Shown here one piece after another: positions 6,192 to 10,501 of a stretch of 10,501 nucleotides of DNA. The number at the start of each line of letters is the position of its first letter. Within the stretch, counting starts at the first letter, position 1. The translations under genes were made by a program, and so were the position numbers. The notes beneath the pieces are model-generated. The model was not told the origin of the DNA. It searched no databases and saw nothing but the letters and a program-made list of their open reading frames with translations. Origin of the DNA: Asaia bogorensis (GTDB lineage: Bacteria > Pseudomonadota > Alphaproteobacteria > Acetobacterales > Acetobacteraceae); the NCBI GenBank assembly GCA_945886995.1, contig CAMCZJ010000105.1, forward strand, positions 1 through 10,501, in the 5' to 3' direction.

Positions 6192-6556
6192 GCCGGAAGC
6201 TTAACCTGCCAGGCTCCTGTCAGGAAAGGCAGATCAACCACGCTGGATTTTCGACCGATCCTTCGTTTACACAATGCTGGGCTCTGGCGTTTCCCATTGC
6301 GCAAATCCCCGAGAAACCCTTCCCATTTAAGCGCAAGACTTGCGATGGCGTTGTGCTGCGGGACGAATGCCTGCGTCTGATCCAAATGCGCGTCCCGCGC
6401 CGCTTGGTTTGCCAAACGGTGAAGGGCAGGATGTAGCCCATGCAGATCATCAAACAGAAGTCCCTGCACACCGCAGGCGGCGGATGATTGCCGGTGCTTC
6501 TGCCTGCGGGCGCAGCAAAGCCGAAATCTATCGGGCTTCCAGGACGCCCGCATCAC
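6188..6556 (-). CDS. Unrecognised 122-aa protein; possible decayed sulfotransferase C-terminus
   Basis: I do not recognise this gene firmly. It would start at GTG 6554-6556 (or the adjoining ATG 6551-6553), overlapping the previous stop as GTGATG, and its TGA overlaps the glycosyltransferase ATG; both junctions look like genuine coupled gene boundaries. Residues about 32-90 (LLFDDLHGLHPALHRLA, then DAHLDQTQAFV, then LALKWEGFLGDL) read like natural protein and loosely recall the C-terminal part of family-2 sulfotransferases (D-x-H...Q followed by a ...E-x-L segment). The first 30 residues are rich in Cys, Arg and Gln and look like out-of-frame sequence, while another frame (ISALLRPQAEAPAIIRRL) looks more natural there. 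This suggests a frameshift or a truncated gene. No P-loop is present, so sulfotransferase activity is not expected from this ORF. Confidence 0.45.
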   Translation of the reverse strand: MMRASWKPDRFRLCCARRQKHRQSSAACGVQGLLFDDLHGLHPALHRLANQAARDAHLDQTQAFVPQHNAIASLALKWEGFLGDLRNGKRQSPALCKRRIGRKSSVVDLPFLTGAWQVKLPA

Positions 6557-6765
6557 AGCCCGTCAATGCGCGTACCATTGATCAGAACGCCGTCCGATGA
6601 TTTGCCCGCGCGGTCAAAGCGTTTGCATTGGTAGCGGCCTGAAAGCGCCTTGACCAAGCCCATCACCTTCATTCTCTCCGCCGCTTCATCCAGCTTGAAG
6701 GGTGACAGGACCTCAATGATCGGGCGCGGCTTGGCGGCTTCCTCAGGCGGCGCGGGGGTATTCAA
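6553..6765 (-). CDS. Small hypothetical protein (70 aa)
   Basis: Not recognised. The ORF starts at TTG 6765, four bases after the NRDE-family stop, and ends at TGA 6553-6555, overlapping the next ORF. Its third codon positions are strongly G/C, as in the neighbouring real genes, which supports coding. The sequence is Pro-rich at the start (NTPAPPEEAAKPRP), followed by IIEVLSPFKLDEAAERM and a Lys/Arg-rich C-terminus ending LINGTRIDGL. There is no signal peptide, membrane segment or known motif. No Shine-Dalgarno precedes the TTG, so initiation probably relies on ribosomes finishing the upstream gene; an internal ATG (about residue 32) is an alternative start giving about 39 residues. A cytoplasmic accessory role to its operon partners is only a guess from position. 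Confidence 0.55.
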   Translation of the reverse strand: MNTPAPPEEAAKPRPIIEVLSPFKLDEAAERMKVMGLVKALSGRYQCKRFDRAGKSSDGVLINGTRIDGL

Positions 6766-6769
6766 GGGC

Positions 6770-7513
6770 TCAAGCCGAAGGTGTCAGCGCCAAGCGCTGA
6801 AACACCCCCTCCCCCGGTGGCGCGGGGCAAAAGCGCCAAAGCCTTTCACCCGCCGCGTGGAAGCCAAAAAGGCTCGCGGAAACGGTGCCATACCCCGCCT
6901 GCAGCGGCACTTTCAGCGTGGCGGCGACATCCCCCTCATGGCTGTCATCGGCCAGGCGTTCTTCCCAGGCGCGCCAATCATCCCGCGCGGGCTCGGGCGC
7001 TGCCGCAGCACGAAAGCGCGGCAAATGGCGCTGCGTGCGGGGGTGGCTTTCATCATTGGGTGGGTGGGAAGTCACCATGGAAATGCCGGGCGCCATGGCC
7101 GCTGCGCGCGGGCGGCCTTCGCCCAAGGCTTCGATGTAGAAGGCGTTTTGATGGTCCGCGACCACCAGGTTGAAGGGGCGCCAGGCGCCAGCATCCAGCC
7201 GGGTGATGGCCTCAGCCGCCGCTTCGGCATTGGCAGTGCTGGCTGCCAAAAGGGGCAATTCGCCACGGCTTCGCTTACCGGGAGCAGGGCCAAGGCTGCC
7301 GGGGCGGTTCAGTGCGGCTGCCAGCACGCCATGCGGGCCAAGCGCCATCCAGCTACCGCCAGCGCTGCGGTCTCGTCCACCGATCACGCCGGGAAAATCA
7401 GGCCACCAAGCCGCCGGCGCATCCCAGGCGCGATCCGCCCTTTCATCCCGATTGGCGGCAATGAGGATCGGCCATTCGTGATCTGGCCGGTTGAGTAAAA
7501 TCAGCGTGCACAT
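6770..7513 (-). CDS. NRDE (TANGO2-like) family protein
   Basis: A 247-residue protein beginning MCTLILL and carrying the family name motif A-A-N21-R22-D23-E24. Further conserved elements are GGRDRSAGGSWMAL (45-58), then LAAALNRPG (64-72), FNLVVAD and a late SASLFGF. In NRDE/TANGO2 proteins Cys2 becomes N-terminal after Met removal, as in N-terminal nucleophile hydrolases; the eukaryotic homologue is implicated in lipid and haem handling, but the bacterial reaction is not established. There is no signal peptide, so it is cytoplasmic. The ATG at 7513 is fixed by the MCT start conserved in the family; no strong Shine-Dalgarno precedes it. It is followed four bases later by the 70-aa ORF and appears to head a coupled set ending in the glycosyltransferase. 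Confidence 0.9.
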   Translation of the reverse strand: MCTLILLNRPDHEWPILIAANRDERADRAWDAPAAWWPDFPGVIGGRDRSAGGSWMALGPHGVLAAALNRPGSLGPAPGKRSRGELPLLAASTANAEAAAEAITRLDAGAWRPFNLVVADHQNAFYIEALGEGRPRAAAMAPGISMVTSHPPNDESHPRTQRHLPRFRAAAAPEPARDDWRAWEERLADDSHEGDVAATLKVPLQAGYGTVSASLFGFHAAGERLWRFCPAPPGEGVFQRLALTPSA

Positions 7514-7527
7514 AAGGCCGCGAAATT

Positions 7528-7549
7528 GCGCCGCAGGGCGCGCGCGCGC
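7528..7549. other. GC hairpin and alternating CG tract between two minus-strand genes
   Basis: The 46-base gap between the repeat-protein stop and the NRDE start holds GCGCC (7528-7532) pairing with GGCGC (7537-7541) around a 4-base loop. It overlaps an uninterrupted 12-base GC alternation (7538-7549). Read on the minus strand the hairpin is followed by AATTT, so it may slow or terminate transcription. The alternating tract could adopt Z-DNA. Both roles are inference. Confidence 0.3.
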
Positions 7550-7559
7550 AAGCCCAGTT

Positions 7560-7889
7560 TCAGAAGCGCAGGTTCAGCGAAACGCCGGGCCCGCCATAAT
7601 AGCCATAACGCGGATAAGGCGCGGGCGCGTAATAGGCCGGCGGCGGCGCGTAATAAACCGGGGGTGGCGCATAATAAACGGGCGGCGGCGGCGCGTAATA
7701 GACAGGCGGCGGCATGATCAATACCTCCGCCTGACCACGCGGATAATGGTGGTGCGGGCGATAGTAATGATGATAGCCCCGTTCCCGGCCATAGCCATGC
7801 CGCGGATCAGCCACCGCCGGTGCCGCCGAAATGGCAGAGACCGCAAAACCAAGCCCCGCTAAAGCAAGTAGATGAAGTTTTGTGGCCAT
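7560..7889 (-). CDS. Small secreted Pro/Tyr/His-rich repeat protein
   Basis: A 109-residue exported protein. The ATG at 7887-7889 is preferred over an upstream in-frame ATG at 7920-7922 because AAAGGGG lies about eight bases before it and the signal peptide then begins normally. Residues 1-27 form a Sec signal (MATKLHLLALAGLGFAV..., cleavage after A-V-A27). The mature part starts with a His/Tyr/Arg-rich segment (HGYGRERGYHHYYRPHHH), continues with four PPP-[VA]-YYA repeats, and ends YGYYGGPGVSLNLRF. The final alternating strand ending in Phe resembles an outer-membrane targeting signal, but the protein is too short for a barrel. It may be periplasmic or surface-attached; the His cluster could bind metal. 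Function is unknown. It lies between the MOSC and NRDE genes with 60- and 46-base gaps. Confidence 0.75.
   Translation of the reverse strand: MATKLHLLALAGLGFAVSAISAAPAVADPRHGYGRERGYHHYYRPHHHYPRGQAEVLIMPPPVYYAPPPPVYYAPPPVYYAPPPAYYAPAPYPRYGYYGGPGVSLNLRF
7621..7712 (-). repeat. Tandem 21/24-bp repeats encoding PPP(V/A)YYA
   Basis: The core G-C-[GA]-TAATA on the + strand recurs at 7627, 7648, 7669 and 7693, giving spacings of 21, 21 and 24 bases. The 24-base unit contains one extra Pro codon (PPPPVYYA). The third-base differences show that the array is older than a fresh slippage product, but unit-number variation between strains is likely. Confidence 0.85.
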
Positions 7890-7949
7890 GGCAGTCACCC
7901 CTTTCACCCGCTTACTATGCAAAGGCGAAGCGGCAGAATAAAGGCATTA

Positions 7950-8714
7950 TCACAGCGGAAGGATCATGGGTTCCAGCGCATCGCCAAGCGCAATCTGCCC
8001 GCCTTCCAGCACTTCCGCATACACCCCCAAATCAGCATGTCCGAAATGCCTGCGCAGATCGCGCGGTGGGTCGGCGTCGCGCTTGGCGGTATCCGGATTC
8101 ACCTCGGTCGCCGCACAACGCACAATGCGCTTCACCACGCGAAGCCGCACTTGGCCAATCTGGATTTCCTGGCCGATCCAATCAAATTCCGCCCAGGGCC
8201 GCCCGCCGGAGAAGTAGAGATTCGCGCGAAAACGCAGCGGGTCCAGCACCATGCCGGCTTCGGCTTCCAGCGCATGCAGGCTGCCAAGGCCAATAATGGA
8301 AACCACCTTCATCGCCACATCGGAAAAGCGATGGCCGGGCGCTTCGATGAAGCGGGGTTCGCCGCGCGCTTCCGGGCCCAGGAAATCGGCCAAATAGCGC
8401 GCGATGGCGGCCTTGCCTTCTTCCGTGCGGGTATCCCCTAGGAAAGGGGCGGCGCCGGGGGCGCGGATGGCCAGGCTGCCATCATGCGGGTCAAAGGCGC
8501 TATGGAGCAGCGCCAGGCGTTCATTGGCCATCAGGCAGCCGAAATTCCGCTTGGAAAGCCAGCGGGGCGCCGCCAGATCAAAGGGCGCATCACCCTGCGC
8601 CAGGGCGAAGCGCCGGTCATGCGGCAGCATCTCACCGGGCGTCAGCGCCACGGCTTCCATAGCCTCGGCCGATAGCCCCTTCACCGGGTAGCGGTAGATC
8701 TTTTCGATACGCAT
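7950..8714 (-). CDS. MOSC domain protein (YcbX/mARC-like, without ferredoxin domain)
   Basis: A 254-residue protein with an N-terminal MOSC beta-barrel domain (RIEKIYRYPVKGLSAE at 2-17, then PHDRRFAL at 31-38) and the catalytic MOSC domain at about 120-250. The key residue is C200 in VKRIVRCAATEVNPDTAKRD, the cysteine expected to ligate the molybdenum cofactor in this family. Relatives such as YcbX and eukaryotic mARC reduce N-hydroxylated compounds. This protein stops at the MOSC domain, about 100 residues short of YcbX, so electrons would have to come from a separate partner. It is probably cytoplasmic. The ATG at 8714 has an AGGGGG Shine-Dalgarno upstream. It is divergent from clpB, sharing a 111-base intergenic region, and it may head the downstream minus-strand genes. 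Confidence 0.92.
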   Translation of the reverse strand: MRIEKIYRYPVKGLSAEAMEAVALTPGEMLPHDRRFALAQGDAPFDLAAPRWLSKRNFGCLMANERLALLHSAFDPHDGSLAIRAPGAAPFLGDTRTEEGKAAIARYLADFLGPEARGEPRFIEAPGHRFSDVAMKVVSIIGLGSLHALEAEAGMVLDPLRFRANLYFSGGRPWAEFDWIGQEIQIGQVRLRVVKRIVRCAATEVNPDTAKRDADPPRDLRRHFGHADLGVYAEVLEGGQIALGDALEPMILPL

Positions 8715-8721
8715 CGGGCAC

Positions 8722-8756
8722 CCCCTTGAAGCAGATCAAGTTCAGATACCACATAT
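8722..8756 (+). promoter_or_regulatory. Putative RpoH (sigma32) heat-shock promoter for clpB
   Basis: CCCCTTGAA (8722-8730) matches the sigma32 -35 consensus core CTTGAA with its upstream C-run. CCACATAT (8749-8756) differs by one base from the CCCCATNT -10 consensus, with an 18-base spacer, slightly longer than usual. It would start transcription near 8763, giving a leader of about 60 bases before the clpB ATG. clpB is a classic RpoH target, which supports the assignment. Confidence 0.55.
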
Positions 8757-8825
8757 CAAGTATTCTGGTGCCATTCGTTGCCCATGCGGGGGCGAGGGGC
8801 ATCGTCCGCTCAGGAGAGGGACCAC

Positions 8826-10501
8826 ATGAACATCGAGAAATTTACCGACCGCGCCCGCGGTTTTCTGCAAGCGGCGCAAACCATTGCCATTCGCGAATTC
8901 CACCAGCAGGTGACGCCCGTGCATCTGCTGAAGGCGCTGTTGGATGACCCGGAAGGGGCCGCCAGCGGCCTGATCCGCTCTGGCGGGGGTGATCCGATTC
9001 GCGCCAAGAACATGGTGGATGCGGCCATGGCGCGCTTGCCGAAAGTGACCGGCGGTGGCGCGGCGGCGCAGCCAAGTTTTACCGCCGATATCGTGCGCAT
9101 CCTGGGCAATGCTCAGGAACAGGCCAATCGCGCCGGTGATGCCTTTGTGGCGCAGGACCGCGTGCTGGTCGCCCTTGCCGGCAGTGAAGGGGATGCGGGC
9201 CGCGCCTTGCGTGGCGCTGGGGCAGAACCCGAAAAGCTGGAAAAGGCCATTGGCCAAATACGCAAGGGCCGCACGGTCAATAGCCAGAACGCCGAAGACA
9301 GTTTCGATGCGCTGAAGAAATACGCGCGCGACATCACGGAAGTGGCACGCCAGGGCAAGCTTGACCCGGTGATTGGCCGTGATGAGGAAATTCGCCGCGC
9401 CATTCAGGTACTCGCCCGCCGCACCAAGAACAACCCGGTGCTGATCGGCGAACCGGGCGTTGGCAAAACCGCGATTGTCGAGGGGCTGGCGCTGCGCATC
9501 GTCAATGGCGATGTGCCGGAAGCGCTCAAGACAAAGCGCGTCATGGCGCTTGACCTTGGCGCCATGGTGGCCGGGGCCAAATATCGCGGTGAGTTTGAGG
9601 AACGCCTGAAGGCCGTGCTGGCGGAAACCACGCAGGCGGAAGGCGAAATCATCCTGTTCATTGATGAAATGCACACGCTGGTTGGCGCGGGCAAGGCGGA
9701 TGGGGCGATGGATGCCTCCAACCTGCTGAAGCCTGCCTTGGCGCGCGGTGAATTGCATTGCATCGGTGCGACCACGCTTGATGAATACCGGAAGCACGTG
9801 GAGAAAGATGCCGCACTCGCGCGGCGCTTCCAGCCTGTGTTTGTCGGTGAGCCGAGCGTCGAGGACACCATTTCCATCCTGCGCGGCATTAAGGAGAAAT
9901 ACGAACTACATCACGGCGTGCGCATTGCCGATGGCGCGCTCGTGGCGGCGGCGACACTTTCCAACCGCTACATCACGGATCGCTTCCTGCCCGACAAGGC
10001 GATTGACCTGGTAGATGAGGCATCATCCCGCCTTCGCATGCAGGTGGACAGCAAGCCTGAGGAATTGGATGCGATTGACCGCGACCTCATGCGCCTCAAG
10101 ATCGAACGCGAAGCGCTGAAGAAGGAAGATGACGCGGCATCGCGCGACCGGCTGCTGAAGCTTGAAAAGGAATTGGCGGAGCTTGAGGAAAGCTCAGCGG
10201 CCATGACCGCGCGTTGGGAAGCGGAAAAGGGCGAGGTGGTTGAAAGCCAGAAGCTCAAGGAAGAATTGGACAAGGCGCGGACCGAGGTTGAATTGGCGCA
10301 GCGCCGCGGTGATCTGACCAAGGCTTCTGAACTGCTCTATGGCGTCATTCCAGGCATTGAAAAGAAACTGGCTGATGCCGGCAATGGCGAAGCCAAGCTC
10401 GTTAATGAAGCGGTGACGGAAGAAGGCATTGCCGCCGTGGTCAGCCGCTGGACGGGCATTCCGGTCGAGAAAATGCTGGAAGGCGAACGCGCCAAGCTGC
10501 T
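8826..10501 (+). CDS. clpB: ClpB disaggregase ATPase, 5' two thirds
   Basis: The AAA+ chaperone ClpB, which with DnaK/DnaJ/GrpE extracts and refolds proteins from aggregates in the cytoplasm. About 558 codons are visible of a normal length near 860; the right window edge truncates it. Domains: Clp_N repeat domain (about 1-145); first ATPase domain with Walker A G208-E-P-G-V-G-K-T215, Walker B LFIDE (277-281), sensor GATTLDEYRK and arginine fingers R333/R334 (ALARRF); the long charged coiled-coil middle domain (about 400-520), which separates ClpB from ClpA; and the start of the second ATPase domain at SRWTGIPV. The ATG at 8826 is supported by GGAG (8813-8816) at a spacing of nine bases. A heat-shock-type promoter lies upstream, and the MOSC gene is divergent. 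Confidence 0.98.
   Translation, partial: MNIEKFTDRARGFLQAAQTIAIREFHQQVTPVHLLKALLDDPEGAASGLIRSGGGDPIRAKNMVDAAMARLPKVTGGGAAAQPSFTADIVRILGNAQEQANRAGDAFVAQDRVLVALAGSEGDAGRALRGAGAEPEKLEKAIGQIRKGRTVNSQNAEDSFDALKKYARDITEVARQGKLDPVIGRDEEIRRAIQVLARRTKNNPVLIGEPGVGKTAIVEGLALRIVNGDVPEALKTKRVMALDLGAMVAGAKYRGEFEERLKAVLAETTQAEGEIILFIDEMHTLVGAGKADGAMDASNLLKPALARGELHCIGATTLDEYRKHVEKDAALARRFQPVFVGEPSVEDTISILRGIKEKYELHHGVRIADGALVAAATLSNRYITDRFLPDKAIDLVDEASSRLRMQVDSKPEELDAIDRDLMRLKIEREALKKEDDAASRDRLLKLEKELAELEESSAAMTARWEAEKGEVVESQKLKEELDKARTEVELAQRRGDLTKASELLYGVIPGIEKKLADAGNGEAKLVNEAVTEEGIAAVVSRWTGIPVEKMLEGERAKL

Noticed and set aside
6650..7498. Plus-strand open frame of 282 codons opposite the NRDE gene
   Set aside because: The opposite strand has the conserved NRDE motif and family length; the plus frame shows only Arg/Gly/Ala-rich shadow sequence.
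8742..9797. Long minus-strand open frame (351 codons) opposite clpB
   Set aside because: It is antisense to an unmistakable clpB coding frame; its His/Arg/Ala-rich product matches no family, and long antisense frames are expected in GC-rich genes.
1..10501. A defence island, prophage, insertion sequence or biosynthetic cluster
   Set aside because: No integrase, transposase, nuclease, restriction, toxin-antitoxin or synthase gene and no tRNA attachment site was seen; the gene content is housekeeping and envelope-related.

Overview
This is an ordinary-looking chromosomal segment from a GC-rich alphaproteobacterium. The sulfur-poor, Ala/Gly/Arg-rich proteins, the strong GC preference at third codon positions and the gene families present suggest Rhodospirillales/Acetobacteraceae, but that placement is inference because the window holds no rRNA or other marker. 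I see no tRNA, rRNA, CRISPR array, insertion sequence, integrase or plasmid function. No gene-free stretch exceeds 300 bases; the longest are about 171 bases (2883-3053) and 111 bases (8715-8825).

Layout. On the + strand, the left edge holds the 3' end of a hotdog-fold (MaoC/thioesterase-like) gene. Its stop codon overlaps the start of a two-domain GNAT acetyltransferase. Then follows a long run of minus-strand genes. Read in their own direction, from about 8714 down to 1194, they are: a MOSC-domain protein; a small secreted Pro/Tyr/His-repeat protein; an NRDE/TANGO2-family protein; two small unrecognised ORFs; a family-2-like glycosyltransferase; an isocitrate lyase/PEP-mutase superfamily enzyme; a terminator hairpin; a PuuE-like polysaccharide deacetylase; a Blc-type outer-membrane lipocalin; and an M10 serralysin-type metalloprotease with RTX repeats. 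At the right edge, divergent from the MOSC gene, is clpB on the + strand, cut off by the window after about 558 codons and preceded by a plausible heat-shock (RpoH-type) promoter.

How the genes group. Three sets look translationally coupled: hotdog-GNAT (TAATG overlap); NRDE, ORF 70, ORF 122 and glycosyltransferase (a 4-nt gap, then GTGA and ATGA overlaps); and deacetylase-lipocalin (1-nt gap). The serralysin has its own AT-rich upstream region with a readable promoter. It lacks a Sec signal and should be exported by a type I secretion system, but no secretion genes lie in this window.

I found no convincing undescribed multi-gene system. The points most worth a second look are the coupled unknown small ORFs at 6188-6765 (one possibly a decayed sulfotransferase), the modular 273-bp RTX duplication with its abrupt protein end, the atypical active-site loop of the PEP-mutase-like enzyme, and the terminator placed just before the deacetylase gene.
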